Part shown: positions 6,663 to 13,029 of the stretch, piece after piece
How the letters are laid out: each line of letters opens with the position of its first letter
Position numbering within the stretch: position 1 is the first letter of the stretch
IMG/VR virus record: IMGVR_UViG_3300028173_000644
Location: 1-24,466 of that record
Source of the DNA: a virus
Direction: 5' to 3' (one strand)
Length of the DNA stretch: 24,466 nucleotides
Made by a program: the position numbers and the translations under genes
The notes under the pieces: model-generated
Seen by the model: only the letters and a program-made list of their open reading frames with translations
Told to the model about the DNA's origin: nothing
Databases searched by the model: none

Positions 6663-8023
6663 CAGCAGTACCCCTCCCCGCCGCCGTACGGGCCTTCATG
6701 CCGCCGGCCAAGGTCCGAAAACGTCTGATACTCCCCACTCCACCCCATCTCGACCGTCCCCTTCGGCCCGTGCCGGTTCTTGCTCACGATGACCTCGGCA
6801 AGACCGCGCTTCTCGGTGTCGGGGTTGTACTCCTCCTCGCGGTAAATGAAGATCACCATGTCCGCGTCCTGCTCGATGGCCCCTGACTCGCGGAGATCCG
6901 CCATCCTGGGGCGCTTGTTCTCGCGCATCTCAACACCGCGGTTCAACTGGCTCAACAGCAGCACGCAGATCTTGAGCTCCTTCGCCAGCAGCTTGAGTCC
7001 GCGACTCATGCCGGCCACCTGCTGCTCTCTGTTCTGCCGCCTGTCCTCTGCCTCGAGCAGCTGCAGGTAGTCCACCACGAGCAAGCCCAGGTTCGGCTCG
7101 CGGGCCTTGAGGCGCCTCGCCAGGGACCGCAGGCGCGAGACGGTACAGGACACGTCGAGCCAGTGGATGGGCAGGCCGTGTAGCGCCTCCGCCGCGTCAG
7201 CCATCCTCGCGTGATCGTCCGTGCGGCTGGCGAGGATGCCGTTTCGGATCGAGGTGGTGTTGACCCTGGCCTCGGATGCGAACTGTCGATCAACGCACTG
7301 CTCGGCGATCATCTCCTGGTTGACGACGGCGACGGTGATGTGCTCGGAGGCCTTGCGGGCGATGTTGAGCGCAAGGGCGCTCTTGCCCATGGCGGGCCTG
7401 GCCGCAAGGACGATCAGGTCCCCGCCCCGTAGACCTCCCGTCTTCGCGTCGAGCTTCGGGAAGCCCGTGGACGTCCCCGCCACGGCCTGGTGCATCAGGG
7501 CCGCGGTCCGCTCCGCCTTGAGCTGGTAGCAGCGATCCACCACGTCGGCCTGCGTCCGCCACTCGTCGCGCACGGAGGACCCGGCTAGCCTCTGCAGCGC
7601 CTTCTCGCCCTGGGCCAGCACGTCGGAGACGTCCTCGCCCTGATAGGCGCCCTCGAGCAACTCGTGGGCGGTGACGATGGCGCGGCGGCGGAGGGCCCGG
7701 TCCCGCAGGAGGGCGGCGTAGATCTCGATGTTCTGGGTGGACGGCACGCCCTCGGGCAAGCCGGAGATGTACGCGGCGCCCCCGTAGGTCTCGTGGCCTC
7801 GCTGCACGGCGAGATCCACGGCGACCAGGGAGTCGCAGGTGGGGCGCTCGCCCTTACCGTTGACCTCGGAGATCAGACCCCAGAGCTGTCGGTGGGCCTC
7901 GCGGTGGAAGTCCTCGCCGTTGACCTCGTCGCGGAGGATGAGCCAGCAGGAGGGGTCCAGGAGGCAGGCGCCGAGGATGGCGCGCTCTGCGTCGAGGGAG
8001 GAGGGGATCTTGCGTTCGGTCAT
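6662..8023 (-). CDS. dnaB: Replicative DNA helicase, DnaB family
   Basis: It is 453 aa from ATG 8023, which overlaps the preceding stop (ATGA) and has GGAGG eight bases upstream; an in-frame ATG at 8038 is less well placed. Residues 1-110 are the DnaB N-terminal domain (SLDAERAILGACLLDP, HREAHRQLWGLI). The RecA-like ATPase begins near 185 (STGFPKLDAKTGGLRGGDLI). Walker A is ARPAMGKSA (208-216) and Walker B is LLVVDYLQL (314-322). LLLSQLNR (356-362) and the later MADLRESGAIEQDADMV motif are classical. It would unwind the phage fork, recruited by the initiator encoded further upstream in the same operon. Length is normal for the family. Confidence 0.97.
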   Translation of the reverse strand: MTERKIPSSLDAERAILGACLLDPSCWLILRDEVNGEDFHREAHRQLWGLISEVNGKGERPTCDSLVAVDLAVQRGHETYGGAAYISGLPEGVPSTQNIEIYAALLRDRALRRRAIVTAHELLEGAYQGEDVSDVLAQGEKALQRLAGSSVRDEWRTQADVVDRCYQLKAERTAALMHQAVAGTSTGFPKLDAKTGGLRGGDLIVLAARPAMGKSALALNIARKASEHITVAVVNQEMIAEQCVDRQFASEARVNTTSIRNGILASRTDDHARMADAAEALHGLPIHWLDVSCTVSRLRSLARRLKAREPNLGLLVVDYLQLLEAEDRRQNREQQVAGMSRGLKLLAKELKICVLLLSQLNRGVEMRENKRPRMADLRESGAIEQDADMVIFIYREEEYNPDTEKRGLAEVIVSKNRHGPKGTVEMGWSGEYQTFSDLGRRHEGPYGGGEGYC

Positions 8024-8229
8024 CTGCTCATCCTCCATTCGTACAGCACCCGCGCCTCACGCTCCGCGCCCTCTGCGAGGCATCGTCGCTGGTGCTCGTT
8101 TCGTCGTCTCATCGTAGCCGAGATCCGCTGTCGTCTCCGCTGCTCGCGCAGGACCGCCACACAGGCATCGTGGGCGTCCCATTCGCAGGCGAGGCGAGCG
8201 AGGATGGCGGCTTGGTGGGCGGGAGTCAT
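8020..8229 (-). CDS. Small hypothetical protein, 69 aa
   Basis: ATG 8229 overlaps the upstream stop in an ATGA junction, and its own stop overlaps the helicase start in another ATGA. The protein (MTPAHQAAILARLACEWDAH) is strongly basic in its second half, with runs of Arg and Gln, and looks wholly helical. The frame continues upstream to 8358 but without a good ribosome binding site. No domain is recognised; a nucleic-acid-binding role would fit the charge but is not shown. Confidence 0.6.
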   Translation of the reverse strand: MTPAHQAAILARLACEWDAHDACVAVLREQRRRQRISATMRRRNEHQRRCLAEGAEREARVLYEWRMSR

Positions 8230-8350
8230 GGGGCGGTCCCGAACAGCCCGCACTGCCCATCCAGCAGCCCAGCCGATGGCTCGCACCGCAACGACGGCAG
8301 AACCGCCGCGATGTACTCGCGCCCGTCCTGGTCGGGCTCGATGCATGTAG
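8226..8350 (-). CDS. Possible short gene of uncertain start
   Basis: The minus-strand frame ending at TGA 8226 reads EYIAAVLPSLRCEPSAGLLD before stopping in an ATGA overlap with the next gene. This is the junction style of every real neighbour. No ATG, GTG or TTG with a ribosome binding site is seen between the stop and the divergent HNH gene that begins at 8397; the frame runs on antisense to that gene. It may be a gene whose 5' end was displaced when the HNH gene inserted. The end is better supported than the start, which I place only approximately. Confidence 0.35.
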
Positions 8351-8367
8351 CGTTCCACTGTTTGGCG

Positions 8368-8396
8368 TGGTATACTCCACCTAACGGAGGAACGAT
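8368..8396 (+). promoter_or_regulatory. Extended -10 promoter and ribosome binding site of the HNH gene
   Basis: TGGTATACT at 8368-8376 is an extended -10 (TGn plus TATACT). No convincing -35 is seen 17 bases upstream. GGAGG at 8386-8390 lies six bases before ATG 8397. The endonuclease gene therefore seems to have its own promoter, opposite to the surrounding operon. Confidence 0.45.
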
Positions 8397-8861
8397 ATGC
8401 GTCAATGCCAAAACTGTGGAAAGCCGATCAGAACCAGAAACGCCAAGCGGTTCTGTTCTCATGCCTGCTACGCGGAAAGCCGCCGCGGGTCGTTGGGGCC
8501 TGGCAACTTCAAGCCGGGCAAAGTCCCGGCCAACAAGCTTCCTGTTGGCTCTGTGACTTTCAGATCGCGCCCTGGGCGCAACCAGGCGGCTCGGGCGTGG
8601 GTCAAGATCGCTGAGCCGAACGTGTGGAGGCTTCGCGCTCAGGTTGTTTGGCTGTCCGCTGGGTGTAAGATTCCGGACGGTATGGTCCTTCACCACGTCA
8701 ACGAAGACAGGACGGACGACAGGCTCGAGAACCTCGAGTGTCTCACAAAGGCTGAGCACCTCGCCGTCCATCGCGAGGACCACGCAGCGAAGCGCAGGGA
8801 GGGCCTGCTCCGAGCATGGAAGAGGCGGAAGGCTGACACTCATGCGAAAAGCCCCTCCTGA
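8397..8861 (+). CDS. HNH homing endonuclease, free-standing
   Basis: This 154-aa protein starts at ATG 8397 behind GGAGG. The N-terminus has a four-Cys zinc site (C4, C7, C20, C24: CQNCGKP and FCSHAC). Residues ~94-126 carry the HNH core: DGMVLHHVNEDRTDD with His99 and His100, then Asn112 in RLENLECL, then His121 and His125. This matches the HNH_3 homing type found widely in phages. It is transcribed against its neighbours and overlaps the 3' end of the methyltransferase gene by 22 bases. That is the usual picture of a mobile nuclease gene inserted between phage genes. It would make a double-strand or nicking cut in DNA lacking the insert. Confidence 0.92.
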   Translation: MRQCQNCGKPIRTRNAKRFCSHACYAESRRGSLGPGNFKPGKVPANKLPVGSVTFRSRPGRNQAARAWVKIAEPNVWRLRAQVVWLSAGCKIPDGMVLHHVNEDRTDDRLENLECLTKAEHLAVHREDHAAKRREGLLRAWKRRKADTHAKSPS

Positions 8862-9559
8862 ACCCCATCCGATTCGGCCTGAGCCAGTCGTCGGGCAGCG
8901 ATCTCGAGGTATGCGGGCTCACGCTCGATCCCGATGAAGCGCCGACCCTCACGCAGCGCCCCAACCCCCGTGGAGCCTGACCCGCAGAACGGATCAAGCA
9001 CGCGCGTTGCTCCGGTCCACTTCACGAGCTGGGCGCACAGATCAGCCGGCTTCTCTGCTCCGTGGTGGGCATGGCTGCCGTACGGCCAACGATGCCGGAT
9101 CACAGCGGGCAGTGTCCTTGGGATGATCTCTGGATCGTGCTTCCAGTCAGGGCCACGGATGAACCCGATCATCTCGAAGCCAGCACGGAACGGAGAGCCG
9201 AGCCCGATGCTTTCACGGTCCCACACAAGCGCCTGAGACTGACGCCAGGCGCTCGCGGTCTGTCTGTCGATCCCACCAGCGATGGACCCGTGAAGAGCCG
9301 CTATCATCCTCCAGTCCGAGAACAGAAAGCCGCAGGATCGGCCGTCGAGACACGCCGAGATCCTCTCCCACGCACCACGGAACCAGTAACTCCAAAACTG
9401 GGTATCAGTCGCGGAGTCGCGCCCGCTCGTGTTTCCGCCCGCGGTCGCGTACGGGGGATCGCTTACGATCCCGTTTGCGCACACGCCAAGCTGAGGCAGG
9501 ACGTCGAACAGGTCTCCACTGTAGAGCGTCCACCGCTCGCCGGAATCAAACGGCTTCAT
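8840..9559 (-). CDS. DNA adenine-N6 or cytosine-N4 methyltransferase, DPPY type
   Basis: The 239-aa protein starts at ATG 9559 with GGAGG six bases upstream; the adjacent GTG at 9562 is an alternative. The catalytic motif DPPY is at residues 34-37, and the S-adenosylmethionine site DPFCGSGST is at 189-197. The catalytic-motif-first order is that of the beta class. No target-recognition domain of notable size is inserted, as in short phage enzymes such as Dam-like and CcrM-like proteins. It would methylate phage DNA, most simply against host restriction. It is one of three methyltransferase signatures in the window. The target sequence cannot be read from the protein. Confidence 0.93.
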   Translation of the reverse strand: MKPFDSGERWTLYSGDLFDVLPQLGVCANGIVSDPPYATAGGNTSGRDSATDTQFWSYWFRGAWERISACLDGRSCGFLFSDWRMIAALHGSIAGGIDRQTASAWRQSQALVWDRESIGLGSPFRAGFEMIGFIRGPDWKHDPEIIPRTLPAVIRHRWPYGSHAHHGAEKPADLCAQLVKWTGATRVLDPFCGSGSTGVGALREGRRFIGIEREPAYLEIAARRLAQAESDGVQEGLFA

Positions 9560-9761
9560 CACGAGCCTCCCACCACGTAGCGACTTCGTGGGCTGCGTCC
9601 CATACGTCGTCGGGAATCTGCTCTTCTTCCCAGTTGCTCACATCGGCCCATGCCTCCCCGAGTTTCGTTCGCTTCACCTCCCCGCAGTCGTCGTACTCGT
9701 CGCTGTTGAACCGAAGTTCGTCAGCCATCCAGCGTTTCATTTCTGTCCATTGGATTCTCAT
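9546..9761 (-). CDS. Small acidic hypothetical protein, 71 aa
   Basis: ATG 9761 overlaps the stop of the 27-aa gene upstream (ATGA), and the 3' end overlaps the methyltransferase start by 14 bases. The protein is rich in Asp, Glu and Trp (MRIQWTEMKRWMADELRFNS, then EEEQIPDDVWDAAHEVATWW). Small acidic phage proteins are sometimes DNA mimics or enzyme inhibitors, but no specific family is recognised. Its coupling to the methyltransferase suggests joint expression. Confidence 0.7.
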   Translation of the reverse strand: MRIQWTEMKRWMADELRFNSDEYDDCGEVKRTKLGEAWADVSNWEEEQIPDDVWDAAHEVATWWEARDEAV

Positions 9762-9841
9762 GCTTGCTCCATCGTCGGATAGATGCTCTCGGCGTAGGCG
9801 CGGTGAATGGTTCCGCGGCGGAGGTCGTAGCGGTCAGGCAT
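9758..9841 (-). CDS. Microprotein, 27 aa, coupled on both sides
   Basis: ATG 9841 lies inside the last codons of the upstream replication gene. A GGGAG plus G-rich stretch precedes it, and its TGA overlaps the next ATG. The sequence begins MPDRYDLRRGTIHRAYAES. It is too short for family assignment. The call rests on the conserved junction style and ribosome binding site; it could instead be only a coupling element that carries ribosomes to the next gene. Confidence 0.5.
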   Translation of the reverse strand: MPDRYDLRRGTIHRAYAESIYPTMEQA

Positions 9842-11315
9842 GACACCCCCCCCACTCCCGCCGGTACGCCTCACAGAGCCTCTTCTCCCGCTCCCTGCGG
9901 GTGTACTGGGTGACCTCGCCGACCCACCGCCGGCCGCCGCAGCTCGAGACAGCCCGGGCCAGGGCGGCGTGGGTCCTGTCGTCCTCGTGCCAGCGGTCGA
10001 AGTGCTCGCCGTGGCGCACGACGATGGCCAGGGCGTGCGCGAAGGCCTTCTCGGGGGGCAGGACGTAGCCGTTGTGGGCATGTGTTTCCGATCTGGAAAC
10101 ACCTCGCCGCCGCCTCTCCCAGTCCTTCGCCTGCTCGTGGTACCCCCCGCGGTTCCGGGCTCGGATGACCGTCTCGGGGTTCTTCCTGGTCTCGCGCAGG
10201 AACACGGCATCGCCGTCGCCCTCGCGCCCCTCGGAGATCCAGCGGGCGATGAGGGTCCACGACTCCCATCCGCCCATCTCCTTCGCACCAGCGGTCAGCC
10301 ACTTTCTCCACTGCGGCTTGAGCGCCCAGGAGCGGCCCACCGCGGCGTTGATGGCGGCCCAGGCTACGTCAGGTAGTCCTTGACCAACGGGCTCGTCTCT
10401 CTCATTTTCGGGCGCTTTCCGTGCTGGTAGACGACCCTGACTGTCACGAACTCCCTCGTCGCGTCGCACCACCCCTGTTCCACCATTCGTATGCTCCTGC
10501 TGAGCGCTGGTTGCCCCTCTACATCCGTGACCCATTGCTGTCTGTGCGGGCACCACGACTGGCCCACTTGGCGGATCTGTCGTTGCTGCTGATTCGTGCT
10601 GGTGGTGGGCATGGTCCTTCCTTGTGGCGCTGGCTTCGAATCTGCGGTTTGCTTCTTGGGGAGGCCTACGGGCCGACCCCTTCTGCCGTCGTTCATCGGA
10701 CGAGCCGACAGCGGCACCCGCGTCAGCGGGTGAGGCCCCGGGAGGGGCCGGCGCTGTTGGTGTTCTTGTGTCTGGGTGTAGGTGTGTAGGTGTGTCTAGA
10801 CGCGCGTGGGGAGAATCGCTGGAGAGCGGCTGGAGAGCGGCTGGAGAATCGCTGGAGGAATTCCGTCCATTCCCGGCGTTCGTCCGTTGCGGGTTTGGAG
10901 AATCGCTGGAGAGCGGCTGGAGAGCGGCTGGAGAATCGCTGGAGGGGTCGCCCCAGACGTCCTCCTCCTTGAGCGCCTTCCTCGTGGGCCAGTCTGTCCA
11001 TCCCCACCGCTCACGCAGCGCTGGCCTTCCCGGCCTGTTTGCTCGCCCCATCCGCTCCTGGTCTGCCCACCACCGCAGGTCCATCCAGACGGCCTCACGC
11101 GGCCACGGCTTCTCGAGGCTGGCGGCTACGAGCGGCCACCAAGCCGCGTCACATGGCACCCAGGGGCGCCTCCGTTGCTGTCTCATGTCGCTCTCGCTGG
11201 TTCGCCCTTGCCTGCCGCTGATGGAGGAGATGGCCTCCATGCCCCCAGCCGCACCACCGGTCATGACTCCGGCGGTAGGCGGCTGGTCCAGCGAGGATGG
11301 GCATGGAGGCACCAT
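9834..11315 (-). CDS. Replication-initiator-like protein with winged-helix N-domain and repeat-encoded linker (possibly more than one gene)
   Basis: The ATG at 11315 follows GGGGAG of the junction repeat; a later ATG (11186, MRQQRRRPWVPC) is an alternative start. The first ~130 residues contain a Trp-rich winged-helix-like region (AAWWPLVAASLEKPWPREAV, then RERWGWTDWPTRKALKEEDV). The linker holds two copies of SSDSPAALQPLSSDSP encoded by DNA iterons, then a Pro/Thr-rich stretch. The C-terminal ~165 residues (LPDVAWAAINAAVGRSW, GGWESWTLIARWISEG, FLRETRKNPETVIR) look like a helical replication-protein domain. The architecture recalls lambda O, whose gene contains the origin. Between about 10370 and 10612 this frame has AT-rich third positions while another frame is better, so the single 493-aa protein may really be two genes or an overprinted linker. 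Confidence 0.6.
   Translation of the reverse strand: MVPPCPSSLDQPPTAGVMTGGAAGGMEAISSISGRQGRTSESDMRQQRRRPWVPCDAAWWPLVAASLEKPWPREAVWMDLRWWADQERMGRANRPGRPALRERWGWTDWPTRKALKEEDVWGDPSSDSPAALQPLSSDSPNPQRTNAGNGRNSSSDSPAALQPLSSDSPHARLDTPTHLHPDTRTPTAPAPPGASPADAGAAVGSSDERRQKGSARRPPQEANRRFEASATRKDHAHHQHESAATTDPPSGPVVVPAQTAMGHGCRGATSAQQEHTNGGTGVVRRDEGVRDSQGRLPARKAPENERDEPVGQGLPDVAWAAINAAVGRSWALKPQWRKWLTAGAKEMGGWESWTLIARWISEGREGDGDAVFLRETRKNPETVIRARNRGGYHEQAKDWERRRRGVSRSETHAHNGYVLPPEKAFAHALAIVVRHGEHFDRWHEDDRTHAALARAVSSCGGRRWVGEVTQYTRREREKRLCEAYRREWGGCHA
10364..10612 (-). CDS. Out-of-frame 82-aa gene overlapping the initiator linker
   Basis: The ATG at 10612 has AAGGAAGG four to five bases upstream, a strong ribosome binding site. 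The protein has two similar segments, SWCPHRQQWVTDVEG and GWCDATREFVTVRVV, which look like a duplicated Trp-Cys-strand unit, and ends KRPKMRETSPLVKDYLT. About four fifths of its codons end in G or C, as in the true genes here. The overlapping initiator frame ends about half its codons in A or T over the same stretch. The frame is also open further upstream to 10717. I recognise no family. Either it is a separate gene or one half of a frameshifted product. Confidence 0.6.
   Translation of the reverse strand: MPTTSTNQQQRQIRQVGQSWCPHRQQWVTDVEGQPALSRSIRMVEQGWCDATREFVTVRVVYQHGKRPKMRETSPLVKDYLT
10715..10749. other. Two adjacent short inverted repeats beside the iteron region
   Basis: CACCCGC-gtca-GCGGGTG (10715-10732) is a perfect 7-bp stem with a 4-base loop. 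It is directly followed by a GGCCCC/GGGGCC pair with a short loop. They lie between the GT-rich tract near the iterons and the 82-aa gene. They could form a transcript hairpin or an origin structure. No T-run follows, so a simple intrinsic terminator is not supported. Confidence 0.4.
10764..10797. other. GT-rich, cytosine-poor tract next to the iterons
   Basis: The plus strand here is almost entirely G and T, with repeated GGTGTGT and GTGTAGG units and very few C. It sits 10-45 bases from the first iteron block and encodes a Thr/Pro/His-rich linker in the initiator frame. Strand-asymmetric, easily melted tracts beside iterons are typical of origin unwinding regions, so this is a candidate melting element. 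Confidence 0.35.
10810..10944. repeat. Eight 11-bp iterons in two identical 48-bp blocks (candidate replication origin)
   Basis: Each block is A-B-B-A plus GGAG, with A = GGAGAATCGCT and B = GGAGAGCGGCT. Block 1 is 10810-10857 and block 2 is 10897-10944, so the block starts are 87 bp apart. An 11-bp period places successive sites on nearly the same face of the helix, as initiator-binding iterons do. They lie inside the gene of the presumed initiator, as the lambda origin lies in gene O. Confidence 0.8.
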
Positions 11316-11320
11316 ACAAT

Positions 11321-11350
11321 CTACTCCCCTCGGGCGCAAGCGGCAGCCTC
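11321..11350 (-). repeat. Junction repeat copy A (stop codon plus ribosome binding site)
   Basis: CTACTCCCCTCGGGCGCAAG at 11321-11340 continues identically with copy C to 11350. On the coding strand it encodes the last residues Ala-Cys-Ala-Arg-Gly-Glu and TAG of the zinc-ribbon gene. It also supplies GAGGGGAG as ribosome binding site for the initiator ATG at 11315. Confidence 0.85.
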
Positions 11351-11497
11351 ACGCTCCGCGCGCCGCGCCATCGCCTTCTGGTGTCGCTCAGGGCCGTTCT
11401 CGTCACGCCACCACCCGCACAGGCAGAACTGGCCGCGAATATGGAACCCGGCGCGCTTTGTCTTGGCGCCACACTTTGGGCAGCAGGGGTGAATCAT
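11321..11497 (-). CDS. Small zinc-ribbon protein, 58 aa
   Basis: ATG 11497 overlaps the methyltransferase stop (ATGA). The protein begins MIHPCCPKCGAKTKRAGFHI and has CPKC followed by CLCGWW, a four-Cys zinc ribbon. A basic helix follows (RRAEREAAACARGE). Its tail is encoded by the junction repeat shared with two unrelated genes, so the last eight residues are not part of the fold. Likely a nucleic-acid-binding accessory protein; no specific family is identified. Confidence 0.75.
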   Translation of the reverse strand: MIHPCCPKCGAKTKRAGFHIRGQFCLCGWWRDENGPERHQKAMARRAEREAAACARGE

Positions 11498-12162
11498 CCC
11501 TGTCTCCACAGCCGAGCCATAGCCATAGTGTGCCGCTTCGGGTCGATCTCGGCCCCGAGGTAGCGCCGACCCGTAGCGAGACAGGCACGGGCCATGGGGG
11601 CGAGGCCGGCGTAGAGATCGAGCACGAGGTCGTCTGGCTCGGTGAACGCCTCCACGAGCGCTGACAGCCATTCTGCGGGCTTCTCGCTGTGGGCCTGACG
11701 AGGGGACCCGTATCCGTTCCGGGCGCAGCCAAGCGGCTTGGGGGCGCCCTTGACGTACAGCAGCAGCGGCTCTGTATCGCCGCGCCAATGGAAGCCGACG
11801 CCGAGCCCGCTGGTCTTGTGCCACGAGCCGCCCGACTTGTACCGCCATCCGATCTCGTGTCCAGCCGTCAGCCACTCCTCGAGCTTCGGCCAGGTGCACC
11901 AGCAGAGCAAGTAGGCGTCATCGGCGGCGCTGTCGTAGGCGGCGCGAAGGTGGGCGCCGATGTCGGCCATTGTGAGTAGTCCGTACTCGTCTTCGGCGTT
12001 GCCCTGGACCGCGGCGTTGTCGTATTGCCACGGCGGATCCGCCATCACAAGCCGCGCTCCTCGGCACTCGGTCAGGATCTCGGCCACGTCGCAGCAGCGC
12101 AGGTCGATCCCGGGCTTGGTCGGGTGCGCGCGTTGACCCCATAGGTCAGCCTGTTTGCTCAT
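11494..12162 (-). CDS. MT-A70 family DNA N6-adenine methyltransferase
   Basis: The 222-aa protein starts at ATG 12162 with AGGAG eight bases upstream. DPPW (residues 42-45) in LVMADPPWQYDN is the MT-A70 catalytic motif. Later WKTSG-like and RHSEKP-like elements appear as GGSWHKTSGLGVGFHWRG and RQAHSEKPAEWL. The C-terminal VLDLYAGLAPMARACLATGR is the cofactor-binding segment. Phage members usually methylate adenines to evade restriction. It leads the sub-operon that continues into the zinc ribbon and the initiator, and a promoter candidate lies upstream. Confidence 0.92.
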   Translation of the reverse strand: MSKQADLWGQRAHPTKPGIDLRCCDVAEILTECRGARLVMADPPWQYDNAAVQGNAEDEYGLLTMADIGAHLRAAYDSAADDAYLLCWCTWPKLEEWLTAGHEIGWRYKSGGSWHKTSGLGVGFHWRGDTEPLLLYVKGAPKPLGCARNGYGSPRQAHSEKPAEWLSALVEAFTEPDDLVLDLYAGLAPMARACLATGRRYLGAEIDPKRHTMAMARLWRQG

Positions 12163-12302
12163 GTTTCAACTCCTGGCGGTGTTCCGTCCCTCCCCGCACC
12201 CCCCGGGGATCAGCCGAGGGGCCCTGGCACGGCCAGGCAGGGAGTTGATGGGACTCGCGGCTTGTGGCCGCACGGTGAGCATACCACGATGGCGGGGTGG
12301 GG
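12163..12302. other. Intergenic leader of the methyltransferase-initiator operon
   Basis: This 140-bp gap holds a promoter candidate at its far end and a perfect inverted repeat CCTGGC-acg-GCCAGG at 12223-12237. The repeat would form a hairpin in the leader transcript about 60 bases before the start codon. A weak reading frame across the gap (12146-12334) has no ribosome binding site and does not look like protein. Confidence 0.5.
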
Positions 12303-12306
12303 TCAT
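12278..12306 (-). promoter_or_regulatory. Promoter candidate for the MT-A70-initiator operon
   Basis: On the minus strand, ATGACC, a 17-base spacer and TATGCT with a TGG extended -10 are present. The -10 hexamer and spacing equal those of the two promoters in the 18.1-18.3 kb control region. The -35 overlaps the last codons of the sigma-like gene. Confidence 0.5.
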
Positions 12307-12662
12307 CCCCAAAGCCTCCCCACGTCCAGCGCATCCGGCATCGGAGAGAAGGCGTCAGCGTCGTCCCCGATCTTCACCCAGCGCCAGTCAAGCCGGTTCC
12401 CAACCCCGCGCTCGTACCTCAGCCCCATGTGGTACTTGAGCCGCCGGATCGCTCGCGTCCGGATATCGGCCACTCGCGCATAGGTGAGCCCTACGCCTCC
12501 GTCCATCCTTGGGCACGTCGCGGCTGTCTGCCGCTGCGTGAGGCCGTGCATCCAGCACAGGATGACGTGGCGGTCCTGCTCGTCGTCCAGGGTCGCGAGG
12601 GCCTGACGGGCAAGGTAGACGATCTCCTGTGGGGCGAGGCGTGGGTAGGCGTGGAGGGTCAC
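12303..12662 (-). CDS. Sigma-70 region 4-like helix-turn-helix protein, 119 aa
   Basis: The GTG start at 12662 is chosen because GGGGAG of junction repeat B lies five bases upstream. Residues ~20-75 (LATLDDEQDRHVILCWMHGL, TQRQTAA, then TYARVADIRTRAIRRLKYHM) follow the pattern of sigma-70 region 4. In that domain a Gln-rich recognition helix is followed by a basic helix, and it binds -35 elements. The sigma region 2 core-binding part is absent, so this resembles small phage regulators of late transcription rather than a full sigma factor. The last ~40 residues are unassigned. It precedes a promoter that could be one of its targets. Confidence 0.55.
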   Translation of the reverse strand: MTLHAYPRLAPQEIVYLARQALATLDDEQDRHVILCWMHGLTQRQTAATCPRMDGGVGLTYARVADIRTRAIRRLKYHMGLRYERGVGNRLDWRWVKIGDDADAFSPMPDALDVGRLWG

Positions 12663-12664
12663 AG

Positions 12665-12684
12665 CTACTCCCCTCGGGCGCAAG
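12665..12684 (-). repeat. Junction repeat copy B
   Basis: The same 20 bases as copies A and C start exactly at the stop codon (CTA on the plus strand). Similarity extends about five bases further with a single extra G, which shifts the upstream frame so the preceding residues read Pro-Pro instead of Ala-Ala. It gives the ribosome binding site of the sigma-like gene. Confidence 0.85.
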
Positions 12685-13027
12685 GCGGCATGGGATTCAC
12701 GCGCAGCGAGGACGTGTCCATGCCGAGTTGGCGCGCGACGAGGATGGTGTGCATCCTGGCGTCTTTCACGATCTCGTTGACCCCGTGCGGCAGGCTCGGA
12801 TCGTTCCCGCACGCCCAATACTGGCTCTTCCGGCTACCGATCTCGAGCATGACGATCGGCTGCCTCGTCTTGCGGTGGCGGGGCGAGATCCAGTCCAAGG
12901 TCTCGTGCTTGCTCGATCTCACGGAGATCCGATACGGGCCGATGGTCGCCCACGGTGCCCACGTATGGCCGCGCCAGTGGAACGCCGGAAAGTGGCGCTC
13001 GACAATGGATTTGTAGGTTTCGCGCAT
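12665..13027 (-). CDS. Hypothetical protein, 120 aa
   Basis: ATG 13027 has GGAGAG five bases upstream, formed by the end of the Cys-rich gene. The protein (MRETYKSIVERHFPAFHWRG) has a globular look with several Trp and beta-like stretches (TWAPWATIGPYRISVRSSKH), then NEIVKDARMHTILVARQLG. It ends PPCARGE, the last residues coming from junction repeat B. No family is recognised. The frame is open further upstream to 13189 without a better start. Confidence 0.7.
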   Translation of the reverse strand: MRETYKSIVERHFPAFHWRGHTWAPWATIGPYRISVRSSKHETLDWISPRHRKTRQPIVMLEIGSRKSQYWACGNDPSLPHGVNEIVKDARMHTILVARQLGMDTSSLRVNPMPPCARGE

Positions 13028-13029
13028 CG

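Noticed and set aside
10810-10944. CRISPR-like array
   Set aside because: Units are 11 bp with no spacers between them, and the block structure fits iterons.
10806-11664. Plus-strand frames through the iteron region
   Set aside because: They repeat Glu-Ser-Gly-Trp units only because of the DNA iterons and have no start signals or domains.
12146-12334. 62-codon minus-strand frame in the methyltransferase leader
   Set aside because: No ribosome binding site, contains the promoter and hairpin, and its composition is not protein-like.
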